From positions 36,123-100,122 of the forward strand of contig DASRJL010000043.1 of assembly GCA_035649495.1 (NCBI GenBank): a stretch of 64,000 bases of DNA. Reading direction: 5' to 3'. The position numbers and the translations under genes are program-made. Under the pieces are notes generated by a model. The model saw only the letters and a list, made by a program, of their open reading frames with translations, had not been told where the DNA came from and made no database searches. Positions 26,598 through 34,711 of this stretch are shown here, one piece after another. Every line of letters begins with the position of its first letter. Positions within the stretch are counted from its first letter, which is position 1. The stretch is from SG8-41 sp035649495 (GTDB taxonomy: Bacteria > Pseudomonadota > Gammaproteobacteria > Burkholderiales > SG8-41).

Positions 26598-27095
26598 ATG
26601 TCCGAAAAACGCGCCTCCACAGACGCCATCGCAATCCTGAAGGCGGACCACGACAAGGTGACGAAGCTCTTCGAAGATTTCGAACGGCTGCACGAAGACG
26701 AAGCAGATGAAGAAGCAGAACAGGTCGCCATACAGATATGCAACGAACTGACGGTCCACGCGACGGTGGAAGAAGAAATCTTCTATCCGGAAGTACGTGA
26801 AGCCATCGACGATGAGGATCTCCTGGACGAAGCTGAAGTTGAACATGCGACCGCAAAGGATCTCATCGCGCAAATCCTGGAGATGGCTACCGCGGATGAC
26901 AAGTATGCGGCTAAAGTCATCGTGCTGGGGGAATACATCGCTCACCATGTAAAGGAGGAACAGGAAGAAATGTTCCCCAAGGCAAGGAAAACCGATCTCG
27001 ACATGAAGGAACTGGGTGCGCGAATTCTGGAGCGCAAGAAGGCGTTGAGGGCGGAGATGCAATTGGAGGACGAAGTGGTTGAAGGAACCGGATAG
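26598..27095 (+). CDS. Hemerythrin HHE domain protein
   Basis: A 165-residue cytosolic four-helix protein that binds a di-iron site. Candidate ligands are H18 (LKADHDKVTKLF), the His and Glu of LTVHATVEEEIFYPEV, and HH plus Glu in EYIAHHVKEEQEEMFP. It is very acidic (runs such as DEADEEAEQ). Proteins of this kind bind O2 or NO or protect iron during oxidative or nitrosative stress. It is flanked by stress-type genes and followed by a terminator hairpin, so it is probably monocistronic. Confidence 0.9.
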   Translation: MSEKRASTDAIAILKADHDKVTKLFEDFERLHEDEADEEAEQVAIQICNELTVHATVEEEIFYPEVREAIDDEDLLDEAEVEHATAKDLIAQILEMATADDKYAAKVIVLGEYIAHHVKEEQEEMFPKARKTDLDMKELGARILERKKALRAEMQLEDEVVEGTG

Positions 27096-27138
27096 GCAGG
27101 TTCCGGGCGATACAAACCCCGAGTCTTACGCTCGATCC

Positions 27139-27166
27139 GGCCCGCCGCGTGCGGGCCTCTTCGTTT
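27139..27166 (+). terminator. Probable terminator after the hemerythrin gene
   Basis: Stem GGCCCGC / GCGGGCC with a five-base loop, followed by TCTTCGTTT. The T-run is interrupted, so it may be of intermediate strength. Confidence 0.6.
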
Positions 27167-27245
27167 CTGCAGGTGTGACCTACTAGTCCCCAGTCTCCCC
27201 ATTGCGCTATCATCGGGCTGGAGACCCTTAACCGGGAGAGAGCCT

Positions 27246-28082
27246 ATGCCCCTCGTCGTCGAGAAGCCCGCTACCGACACCATCCACGCCAACTTCAACT
27301 ACATCGTCGACACCGGCGTGCCGCCGGTCCGCTATATCGACTGGCCGGAGATGGAGCACAAAGCGGTTCCGCCGCAATACCGGCAGTACGATATGGCGGT
27401 GCGTAACGGCAGACCGATCGCCGACACGTTCAAGCTGGACGTGCACGGGTTTGTGTTCGCGAAGCACGAAACGAAGGTCAGGGATTTCACCGACGAGGGG
27501 GAGCGCACGCGCGTGTACGACCCCGAGGTGAAGGCGCTCATCATGAAGCATTCCGGCGCAGCGGACGTCGTGGTGTTCGACCACACCCTGCGCGTGAGCG
27601 ACGAGGAGGGACAGAAAGCCGTGGGCGCGCGGCCGACGGTGAAGGGCGTGCACAACGACTACACCGAGAAGTCAGCACCCGTGCGGCTGCGCGAGATCGT
27701 CGGTGACGCGGAAGCCGAGCGCCGCTTGAAGAAGCGCTGGGCCATCATCCAGACGTGGCGGCCGATCCGCGGCAGGGTGATGATCGACCCGCTCGGCATC
27801 TGCGACGGCCGCAGCATTCCGCAGAAGGGCTTCATCCGGGTCGAGCGGCGCTACCAGTACCGCACCGGCGAGGTCTATCACATCGCCTACGATCCGGCGC
27901 ACGAGTGGTTCTATTTTCCGCAGATGGAGCGCAACGAGGCGCTGGTATTCAAGGTCTTCGATTCCGATACCGGCAAGCCCTCGCGCTTCACCGCGCACAG
28001 CGCGTTCGACGATCCTGCGACGCCGGCGGGAGCGCCGCCGCGCGAGAGCATAGAAACGAGGACTTTCGCGTTCTGGGAGTAG
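27246..28082 (+). CDS. CmcJ/NvfI-family oxidoreductase
   Basis: A 278-residue protein of the CmcJ/NvfI family, which groups cephamycin C methoxylation proteins and fungal Fe(II)/2-oxoglutarate-type oxygenases. Signatures are VKGVHNDYT (candidate HxD iron ligands), WAIIQTWRPIRGRVMIDPLG, and a late His in RFTAHSAFDDP. Length is typical. GGGAGAGAG precedes the ATG. No biosynthetic cluster surrounds it, so it may act on a catabolic intermediate. Substrate unknown. Confidence 0.82.
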   Translation: MPLVVEKPATDTIHANFNYIVDTGVPPVRYIDWPEMEHKAVPPQYRQYDMAVRNGRPIADTFKLDVHGFVFAKHETKVRDFTDEGERTRVYDPEVKALIMKHSGAADVVVFDHTLRVSDEEGQKAVGARPTVKGVHNDYTEKSAPVRLREIVGDAEAERRLKKRWAIIQTWRPIRGRVMIDPLGICDGRSIPQKGFIRVERRYQYRTGEVYHIAYDPAHEWFYFPQMERNEALVFKVFDSDTGKPSRFTAHSAFDDPATPAGAPPRESIETRTFAFWE

Positions 28083-28121
28083 CGCGTCGAGGGGCGGAGA
28101 GGGGCCCCATCGTGGTTTGAT

Positions 28122-28136
28122 GGGGATCTGACCCCC
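28122..28136. repeat. Degenerate copy of the GGGGTCTGACCCC element
   Basis: GGGGATCTGACCCCC, one base longer than the element at 1647 and 7208. It lies 40 bp after the stop of the CmcJ-like gene rather than inside a gene end. Confidence 0.45.
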
Positions 28137-28340
28137 GGCGGCGCGCAGGGCGGCCGACATGATGCATTTGGAAATCGCGGTGGAGTAACGGAGGCCGCGG
28201 TCGGTGACCAACAGTTTTGTAGGACTTTGTAGGAGATATCCCGATAGGCGCGGGCTACGCGGAGTGCTCTAATGCAATCGCCTTCCGAAAATAGGTCCGA
28301 TCATCGAAAGATGAACTGACAGATCGTAGGAACGCAAAAA

Positions 28341-28367
28341 GCGGGGACCTCAAATCCTCGCTTTTTT
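28341..28367 (-). terminator. Terminator of the kinase/SEDS operon
   Basis: Stem GCGGGGA / TCCTCGC (one G-U pair) with AAAAA on one side and TTTTTT on the other, so it can work in both directions. It stands about 12 bp past the stop of the minus-strand kinase gene and closes the seven-gene operon. Confidence 0.82.
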
Positions 28368-28379
28368 ATTTGTTCAGAG

Positions 28380-30551
28380 CTAGGTCGTCGCCGGGCACCA
28401 CGTGCCGATCACCTGCAGCTTGTCGTCGGCGGTCCGTTTCCACGCCGGATCGGCGGCCGCCTTGCGGTACCACTGCCGCGCCGCTTCGAGGTTGGCGGGC
28501 TGCGCGACGCACTCGTTCATGAGGCCCAGGTAGTATTGCACGCCCGCCGCTCCGGACTTCGATTCGAGCGCGGGCAGCACGCGCCTGACCGCATCCTGGT
28601 CCTTCTGCTCGACGATGGTATTCAGCAGCGCCAGGAGGCCGCGACCTGCGGACTGCCGGAGCTTCGTGGCGGTCTGGTCGCTCCCGTCGGCACGGGCCAT
28701 TACCGTCAGATAGGTTTCCACGGCAGTCGCGCGATCCGGCTGGAGCGCCCGTCCGTAGCCCATGGCGAAGGCCCGGTCGAGCATGGCCGGCCGGTCGCCG
28801 TTTTCCGCCAGCACCGCGCCGTTCTCGATCCAGCGCGCCGCTCCCTCCGGCTGAGGGTCCTCACCCCGCATCCACCAGGCAGACCGGGCCACCGTCTGCT
28901 TGGCCTCGTCGTAGTCCTTTTCGAACGCGGCGACGCGCTCGGCGGCAAACGTGTTGCCGGCATTCGCCATCCACATGAGCCGGGCCAGCGCGCGCGACCT
29001 TGTTGCCCGGGAACCCGATCCCGCCAGGGCTCCGCCATATGCCGTCGCGATGGACCCGGCTATCGCGAGGGCGGCCGGGCGGTCGCTCGTCATGAGCCGG
29101 GTCAGATCTTCCGCTGCCGCCTGAAAAACGGCATCGTCATCGCTTCGCAGCAGTAACGCGATGCGATCTGCGGCTTCCGCGCCGGCCTTTGGACGCACCT
29201 GCTCCGGGGGCGCTGCGGTGACGGGCGCCGTCCCCGAAGGCCGGGGCGGCTGCATCAGAGCGGTCTCCGTCCGTTCCAGCACGCGGAACAGCCACTGCGG
29301 GACGTGGTCGCTCCCTCCGAGGTACAGAAAAACGCCGACAGCCGCAGCGAAGGGCGCCAGGGCGTAGAGGAGCGTGACGCCGATTCGTGACAGGGCGCCC
29401 GATCGGCGCGGGATATGCTCGGGCGGGACGGAAACGGGCGTCTGCAGTGGAAGGGCGACAGGCGTCATGGGTGTCCTGCGGCCCGCGCCGCGCCCTTGCG
29501 CCATTTCCTCCACAGTCCACTCTCCATCCACCACGAATTCCTGGGGCTGAGAGACGCCCCCCGTCGCGGCCAGCAGGCGGTCGACCTCGGCGATCAGGGC
29601 ATCATGGGGGAACACGGCGCCGCTCGGGAGCGAATCGAATGATTTCAGCTTCCGAACCAGGGCGCTCACGCCTTCCGGCACGCGGCTGTCGCGGGATGCG
29701 CGCGACGAATCGAGCCCCGCGGCGCTGATCTTCTCCGCCAGGTAACCCAGGCTGAATAGATCCACTCGGTAGTCGAGTTGTTGCACCGCGTTGGGAGAGC
29801 CGCTGCGCCGGTCCGCGCGCAACGCAGAGATGAGGAGCTCGGACTGGTAGGGAAGGCGTTCGGCGGGGTCGATCACCAGTATCTGAGTGAGCGGGATGGC
29901 GTGGGCTATGGAGAAAGCGAAGTCGATGAGCTTGAGCCTCTCGAACTCGAGACGGATCCTCCGTTCCCCGCCCGCGGCAGGATCGGGCGCGTACGGTATG
30001 CAGATATTGTCTTCCTTGAAGTCGCAGTGAACGATGCGATGCTCGTGGATCTCCTTCAGCGCCACCAGGCAGGCGCGTATCAGCCGCAGGAACATGTCCG
30101 GGCGCTGGAACGGATGGGAGAGCGTCGCGGTATCGGCATAGCGCGATTTCACCCGCAGCCAGTCCGCGATCGTTATCCCGGCGTCGCAGGTCAGCACCTG
30201 TTTCGCGGCTTCGTTTTCCGATATCAGGTGCCGCGCCTGGACGACGTGGGTGAACGTCTTCTGCTTCTTCAGAAACTCCCGGAGGAAGAAGTTCTCCCGC
30301 TCCGCCCAGTAGCGATAGTCGTATCTTCGTCCCCTCCCGTCCTCGAACTCCTTGAAGACCTTCGAGAATAGAACGGGATGGGTATCGAGACGCTCCACCC
30401 TGACGTGGGCGCAATCGATGATCGTCTTCCGACCGGTATCGAACACCTCGCTTGGCGCGCGGCGCGGTTCCGGGCCCAGGCGCGGTTCGACCCGTCCCCC
30501 CGGTGTCGCGCGCTCGCCGTCGTCCTTTGGCCTGCGATGGTAGAGAGCCAT
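28380..30551 (-). CDS. Membrane Ser/Thr protein kinase (atypical, PpkA-like position)
   Basis: A 723-residue kinase-like protein, last gene of a seven-gene operon. The catalytic loop reads H175-C-D177-FKED-N182 and the metal motif is D210-FA instead of DFG. The usual glycine-rich loop is not evident, so the N-lobe is atypical. A single membrane helix lies at about 388-413. The remaining 300 residues, with Sel1/TPR-like helices (YYLGLMNECVAQPANLEAA), would then be periplasmic. The layout of cytosolic kinase, one membrane pass and periplasmic sensor domain resembles PknB and PpkA. It begins 3 bp after the FGE-like gene. The likely partners are the FHA protein (reader) and PP2C phosphatase (eraser) of the same operon. 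Confidence 0.82.
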   Translation of the reverse strand: MALYHRRPKDDGERATPGGRVEPRLGPEPRRAPSEVFDTGRKTIIDCAHVRVERLDTHPVLFSKVFKEFEDGRGRRYDYRYWAERENFFLREFLKKQKTFTHVVQARHLISENEAAKQVLTCDAGITIADWLRVKSRYADTATLSHPFQRPDMFLRLIRACLVALKEIHEHRIVHCDFKEDNICIPYAPDPAAGGERRIRLEFERLKLIDFAFSIAHAIPLTQILVIDPAERLPYQSELLISALRADRRSGSPNAVQQLDYRVDLFSLGYLAEKISAAGLDSSRASRDSRVPEGVSALVRKLKSFDSLPSGAVFPHDALIAEVDRLLAATGGVSQPQEFVVDGEWTVEEMAQGRGAGRRTPMTPVALPLQTPVSVPPEHIPRRSGALSRIGVTLLYALAPFAAAVGVFLYLGGSDHVPQWLFRVLERTETALMQPPRPSGTAPVTAAPPEQVRPKAGAEAADRIALLLRSDDDAVFQAAAEDLTRLMTSDRPAALAIAGSIATAYGGALAGSGSRATRSRALARLMWMANAGNTFAAERVAAFEKDYDEAKQTVARSAWWMRGEDPQPEGAARWIENGAVLAENGDRPAMLDRAFAMGYGRALQPDRATAVETYLTVMARADGSDQTATKLRQSAGRGLLALLNTIVEQKDQDAVRRVLPALESKSGAAGVQYYLGLMNECVAQPANLEAARQWYRKAAADPAWKRTADDKLQVIGTWCPATT

Positions 30552-30554
30552 GCG

Positions 30555-32063
30555 TTACTCCGTCCGTGCAATACGGAAGCCGATTCGATCGTCGTAGTGG
30601 TTGAATGGGGCGAAGGACCGGTTGACGCCCGTCCTGTAGACGGCATCCCGCTGCGCGCCGCCGCGCAACGTCTGGTTCGTGCACTCCAGCTTCCATCCTC
30701 CGTTGCCGTTGCGCGCATCGCGGTACTGATAGCAGTTCTCGACCCATTCCGACACGCCGCCATGCATGTCGTACACCTCGGAGCCCGTGCGCGCGGCGTA
30801 CTCCCACTCGGGCCCGGTAAGCAGACGATAGGGCTTGCTGGTCCTGCGCGAGAGCCAGGTCGCGTACTGCTGCGCGTCCTCCCAGCTGACGTTGGTCACG
30901 GGATCACGCCCGCGACCCCAGCCCGCCCCGTCCGGTCGCCGGCGGCAGCCGCGGTCGGCAACGCACGCATCCCATTCGGCAATGCTGACCTTGAAGCGTC
31001 CCACCGCCAGCACGTAGCTCACTTTCAGGGCGTATCGCGGACCGCCGGCCGCGTTCAGACCCGGGGGCAGCTCGCCCTTCGGCAGCCACACCACCTCCGG
31101 GCACTCGGCGCAATCGCGAAAGACCTTGAGGTACGGTGGCCCATTTGCCGTTCGTGAGTCGGCTCCCAGGGTCTCGTGGCCTGCGGCGAGCCTGGCTCCC
31201 CGCACTGCGGCTTCCCTCGTGGCTGCCTCTTTTGCCGCCGCTTCTCTCGCGGTCGCCTCTCGCGCGGCTGCCTCGCGTGCAGCGGCTTCCCGCACTGCCG
31301 CCTCCCGCGCAGCGGCTTCTCGCGCGGCTGCCTCGCGTGCTGCGGCTTCCCGCACTGCGGCCTCCCGCGCCTTGGCCTCTCGCGCTGCGGCCTCCCGTGC
31401 GGCCAGCTCTCGCGCTGCAGCTTCCTTTGCGGCGGCTTCGCGTGCTGCGGCTTCCCGTGCTGCGACCTCTCGCGCCTCCTTTGCTGCGGCTTCTCGTGCG
31501 GCCACCTCCCGCGCCGCGGCCTCCCGTGCCGCGGTTTCCCTCGCTTCTCTCGCGACGGCTTCGCGCGCCGCCACCTTTCTTGCGGCTGCGTCCCTCGCTG
31601 CCGCCTGTCTCAGCGCCTCTTTCCTTGCCGCTTCCGCGGCCTTCGCCTTTGCCACCTTCGCGGCGGCAGCGCGCGCCGTCGCTGCCCTGGCTGCCTCGGC
31701 TTTCCGCGCCGCTGCCCGGGCTGCGACTTCCCGGGCTGCGGCATCAGCACGCCGGGACTCTTCGATCGCGCGCAGCTTCGCAGCCTCGTTTGCGGCCGCC
31801 AGTTCGCGTGCTTCGGCGCTCGCTCGCCTGCGTTGCTGCTCGTCGGCTCGCCGGCGTTCTCGCTTCACGGTTTCATCGGGGCGTGGCGGATCTTTCGCCC
31901 TGGAGGCAGGGGGGCGTTGCGGCTCGGGCGCTTCGACCGGATCGATGACCGATTGCGTCTCGGCAAGCGCCGGCTCGAGGCCCGCCGTCCCGAAGCCCAT
32001 GGCCAGCGAGAAAGCGAGCGCGAGGCTGAAAAACCTTGGCATGCAATCCCTGGATTCCGTCAT
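30555..32063 (-). CDS. Exported coiled-coil protein with FGE/SUMF1-like domain (TagR-like)
   Basis: A 502-residue exported protein. A signal peptide (FFSLALAFSLAMGFGTAG, cut near LAE) leads to a long Ala/Arg/Glu helix of about 200 residues built from AAREA pentads, then a formylglycine-generating-enzyme-like domain (about 320-502; WLPKGELPPG, VTNVSWEDAQQYATWL, GPEWEYAARTGSE, RIGFRIAR). The cysteines that make formylglycine are missing: the segment reads LRGGAQRDAVYRTG. It is therefore probably a binding protein like TagR, the periplasmic activator of PpkA in type VI secretion. ATG 32063 is preceded by AGGGAG at good spacing. It follows the PP2C gene by 39 bp. Confidence 0.85.
   Translation of the reverse strand: MTESRDCMPRFFSLALAFSLAMGFGTAGLEPALAETQSVIDPVEAPEPQRPPASRAKDPPRPDETVKRERRRADEQQRRRASAEARELAAANEAAKLRAIEESRRADAAAREVAARAAARKAEAARAATARAAAAKVAKAKAAEAARKEALRQAAARDAAARKVAAREAVAREARETAAREAAAREVAAREAAAKEAREVAAREAAAREAAAKEAAARELAAREAAAREAKAREAAVREAAAREAAAREAAAREAAVREAAAREAAAREATAREAAAKEAATREAAVRGARLAAGHETLGADSRTANGPPYLKVFRDCAECPEVVWLPKGELPPGLNAAGGPRYALKVSYVLAVGRFKVSIAEWDACVADRGCRRRPDGAGWGRGRDPVTNVSWEDAQQYATWLSRRTSKPYRLLTGPEWEYAARTGSEVYDMHGGVSEWVENCYQYRDARNGNGGWKLECTNQTLRGGAQRDAVYRTGVNRSFAPFNHYDDRIGFRIARTE
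31186..31770. repeat. 15-bp coding tandem repeat (AAREA pentads)
   Basis: Within the FGE-like gene the sequence repeats with a 15-bp period, coding AAREA with variants (AAKEA, AVREA, AARKV). The plus strand also stays open here because the repeat lacks stops. The encoded segment should be one long charged helix that holds the C-terminal domain away from the membrane. Confidence 0.8.
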
Positions 32064-32102
32064 TGTTACGCTCCCTTCGCTCCTGCTCGATCCGCGCGAG
32101 TC

Positions 32103-32969
32103 CTATGCCAATACCAACCACAGCAACAGGGCCGCGGCGAGTGCGCAGCCATACAGCCAGCGCGGCCTGAACCAATGGCGGCGCATCACCAGCAATGCGC
32201 TCGCGTCGTCACGGCCGCCATTCCTTCGCGCCGCCTGAACCAGCCTGCTGCAGATCGTTCTCAGTGAATCGCCGTTCCTGAGTCCGCTGGAAACGATACC
32301 GGCCATCTCGTCGTCCGAAACAAATCTATGGACGCCATCCGAGCAGAGAAGAAGCAGCGCGCCGGAGCGAATACGGGCCCTGACGACCGGGGGAACGCCG
32401 ACGGCGCCAACGCCGACCATGCGCGCCGGGTCCTCGGGTCTGCCGTCGCGCGGCGGCTCTTGCGAGAAGCTGGCGTAGGTCTGGTCCACCGTGAGCTGGC
32501 GGATGGCATAGCCCCGCATGCGCGGCTTCAACTGGTAGACGCGGCAATCGCCGACATTCAGCAGGTAGGCCGTGCGCTGCGAGGGAAACCACGCCGCGGC
32601 CAGGGTCGCGGCTCCGGTCCGGTTGGTACGCCGTGCAATGGCCTCGCGCACCTGCGCGTCGGCCCGGGCCAGCCACTCGATGAGCCTGGCCGGATCGGAA
32701 TACGCTTCCTTCGGCGCCTGCGCGCAATGCGCCAGCAGGACGCGGCTCGCGATTTCCCCATGAGCGCCCCCGCCGACCCCGTCGGCCACGCCGCAGAATC
32801 CCGGGCGCTCCTCCGACGGAATATGGCTGCAGCTATCCTCGTTGCGTTCGTGCCCGCGCCCGGTCTCCGAGGCGTAGGCCGCGGTGAGTCCACCCGGCCA
32901 GCGCCACGGCTGAAAAGCGGGCAGGACCGGAGTCGCCCGCGGGAAATGCACCGGCGTTGGGGTGTTCAA
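32103..32969 (-). CDS. PP2C-family Ser/Thr phosphatase with C-terminal membrane anchor
   Basis: A 288-residue metal-dependent phosphatase. Motifs are NEDS (D45), GVADGVGGGAHGE (D63), LLLLCSDGVHRF and GGRDDASALLV, giving the complete metal-binding Asp set. A C-terminal helix (LYGCALAAALLLWLVLA) anchors it to the inner membrane with the enzyme in the cytosol. I chose the TTG at 32969: GGAG lies seven bases upstream and TTGA overlaps the stop of the FHA gene, implying coupled translation. It should reverse the operon kinase, like PppA or PstP. Confidence 0.85.
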   Translation of the reverse strand: MNTPTPVHFPRATPVLPAFQPWRWPGGLTAAYASETGRGHERNEDSCSHIPSEERPGFCGVADGVGGGAHGEIASRVLLAHCAQAPKEAYSDPARLIEWLARADAQVREAIARRTNRTGAATLAAAWFPSQRTAYLLNVGDCRVYQLKPRMRGYAIRQLTVDQTYASFSQEPPRDGRPEDPARMVGVGAVGVPPVVRARIRSGALLLLCSDGVHRFVSDDEMAGIVSSGLRNGDSLRTICSRLVQAARRNGGRDDASALLVMRRHWFRPRWLYGCALAAALLLWLVLA

Positions 32970-34366
32970 GAGGCTTCTCCGATACGCTGCAATGACACCC
33001 GGACGGCCGGCGCGCCCGTCCACCTCTCGCCAAGCACGATTTCCTGGCCGAACCGCCATACGAATCGCTCCGGCAGCGCCTGGCTGCCGGTAAACGTTCC
33101 GTTCCGGCCTGCAGCCCGGTTGAGCGTTACCGCTCCGGAACCGTTGATCTCCTCGATTACGAGGTGCTCGCGCGACACGCCCAGGTTGGCGTCGGGGACG
33201 ACGTAGTCCTGCGCCGAGCCGCGGCCGATCGCGAAGGGCAGCTTGAGAACGTGCTGCCGTGGGCTGCCGCTCGCGTCGACGATCGCGAGAACGGCCAGCG
33301 CGCAGTTCTCCGGCGAAGCCACAAGGGTAGCCGGCGCGATGCCCGGCGCGATACCCGGCGCGATGCCCGGCGCGATGCCCGGCGCGACGGGAGTAGGCCG
33401 GGACGCCGAGATGGGTGTGGAGCTTGCGCCCGGCGCCCCTGGCTTGCCCATGAGTTCCGCACGCATGGCCGGATAGCGGTCGTGATCCGTTTCGCCCTGG
33501 TCCCGGCCGAAACCCAGTAGCGCCCCGTTCGCCAGGGCAACGCGCGCCCCTCGATGAACGCGCTCGCCATCGACCCACGTGCCGTTCGTGGAGTGGTCCG
33601 TTATCCACAGGTTCTGTCCGTCACTATGCAGCGTGCAGTGCCTGGCGGATACGTAGTAGCCGCTCAACTCGACGTCCGCGTGGACGGAGGAACCCACCAC
33701 CGCCGGGAACTGCTCGATTTCGGTAATGCGCGCCTCATTCCCGGAGCCCGGTGATTTGGCGTCCCGGACCGACAGCTGAAGGCAGGGACCGGCGAGGCGC
33801 GCCGGTTCCTGCGGCGCAGACGGCTGCGCGGCGCTCGTGGACTGCTGCTCCCCGGCCTGTCCGCTTTCCCAGCGGCCGTGCAGGATAACTCGATAGAGCG
33901 GTGTCACGGCCTGATTGAGCCTGTCCTCGAACGGGTCGGTCTCTGCGAGCTGCTCGGCGGTGAATTCCTTGTCCAGTCCGAGGAACTGGTCGACGCTTAC
34001 ATGCCGCCCCACCGCTCCCCCGAGAAGCTTCTTGATCCACAGAACGCGCGCTTCCGGCGAAAACTCATGGAGAAACTGGGTGAGCTCGGCCGCGCCCTGG
34101 CTGTCCGCGACGATCTCGATGTAGTGAAGCAGAAATGTCTCGTTGAAGCCGATCTCCAGATGCGAGACGAGGTCCTCGCGCAGGAATGCATTGATCCGGC
34201 GCTCGACGGCGTCCCTGATGGGCGCGTAGCGGGTCGCGGTCGGCCTGATCATGTCCTCGTCGCCGGCCGCATCGTCGCGCGCTGCGCCCGCGGCGCCGAT
34301 GTCCGAGCGCTCGAACGCCGCGCTCAACCAGCTCCAAAGTCCGCCTGTGCCGTTCACCATGGCCAT
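32966..34366 (-). CDS. Double FHA-domain phosphopeptide-binding protein
   Basis: A 466-residue cytosolic protein. The N-terminal 150 residues are helical and unassigned (REDLVSHLEIGFNETFLLHY). FHA domain 1 (about 205-300) has YYVSARHCTL and DHSTNGTWVDG. A flexible PGIA repeat linker follows. FHA domain 2 (about 360-455) has FAIGRG, LGVSREHLVI and AAGRNGTF. Both keep the Ser-Arg-x-His and Asn residues that read phosphothreonine. It is the natural reader of the operon kinase, comparable to Fha1 of type VI systems or FhaA/FhaB of actinobacteria. CAGGAG precedes the ATG and its stop overlaps the PP2C start. Confidence 0.88.
   Translation of the reverse strand: MAMVNGTGGLWSWLSAAFERSDIGAAGAARDDAAGDEDMIRPTATRYAPIRDAVERRINAFLREDLVSHLEIGFNETFLLHYIEIVADSQGAAELTQFLHEFSPEARVLWIKKLLGGAVGRHVSVDQFLGLDKEFTAEQLAETDPFEDRLNQAVTPLYRVILHGRWESGQAGEQQSTSAAQPSAPQEPARLAGPCLQLSVRDAKSPGSGNEARITEIEQFPAVVGSSVHADVELSGYYVSARHCTLHSDGQNLWITDHSTNGTWVDGERVHRGARVALANGALLGFGRDQGETDHDRYPAMRAELMGKPGAPGASSTPISASRPTPVAPGIAPGIAPGIAPGIAPATLVASPENCALAVLAIVDASGSPRQHVLKLPFAIGRGSAQDYVVPDANLGVSREHLVIEEINGSGAVTLNRAAGRNGTFTGSQALPERFVWRFGQEIVLGERWTGAPAVRVSLQRIGEAS
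33331..33388. repeat. 12-bp coding tandem repeat (PGIA x4)
   Basis: Four full copies and a partial one of CCGGCGCGATGC (one unit with ATAC). On the minus strand it encodes Pro-Gly-Ile-Ala four times in the linker between the two FHA domains. The units are almost identical, so the copy number is likely to vary among strains. Confidence 0.8.
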
Positions 34367-34369
34367 GGG

Positions 34370-34711
34370 TCATCTCCTGTATTCGATTTCGATCCTGTGC
34401 GCCGGCTCTTCAGTACCTTTCAACTCGATGCGGCAGGCGCTACGCGAGACGGCCGCCTTGAACTCGCGCGCATGGGGCTGCAACTTCGCCTGAGACACCA
34501 GTGACTTGGAAATGAAGATCCGCATCGCCGCCGCCTGCCGTTTCCCGCTGCTCGCGAGAAACCACAGATCGATGAAGTCCTTCATCTCCACCAGAACCCC
34601 GGGCCACGGCGCCGCGAACGTTTCGATGTCCGTCGTCGTGTTTGCGTCCGGTGCCGACACCTCGTCGGCGCCGCGCGCCTGCTCCCCGATCCTTGCGATG
34701 CCGGTTTTCAT
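34370..34711 (-). CDS. Uncharacterised 113-aa protein of the SEDS/kinase operon
   Basis: A small protein with no signal peptide or membrane helix. It begins MKTGIARIGEQARG and contains a Trp/Asp-rich segment (VEMKDFIDLWFLASSGK) followed by a basic helix-strand region. Its ATG overlaps the stop of the PBP gene (ATGA), and it ends 3 bp before the FHA gene start, so it is translationally tied to both. I recognise no family. An adaptor between the cell-wall enzymes and the signalling proteins is one guess from position only. Confidence 0.72.
   Translation of the reverse strand: MKTGIARIGEQARGADEVSAPDANTTTDIETFAAPWPGVLVEMKDFIDLWFLASSGKRQAAAMRIFISKSLVSQAKLQPHAREFKAAVSRSACRIELKGTEEPAHRIEIEYRR

Noticed and set aside
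31126..32238. Long Ser/Ala/Arg-rich plus-strand frames over the AAREA repeat
   Set aside because: The 15-bp repeat lacks stop codons on both strands. The minus strand has the signal peptide and the FGE-like domain.
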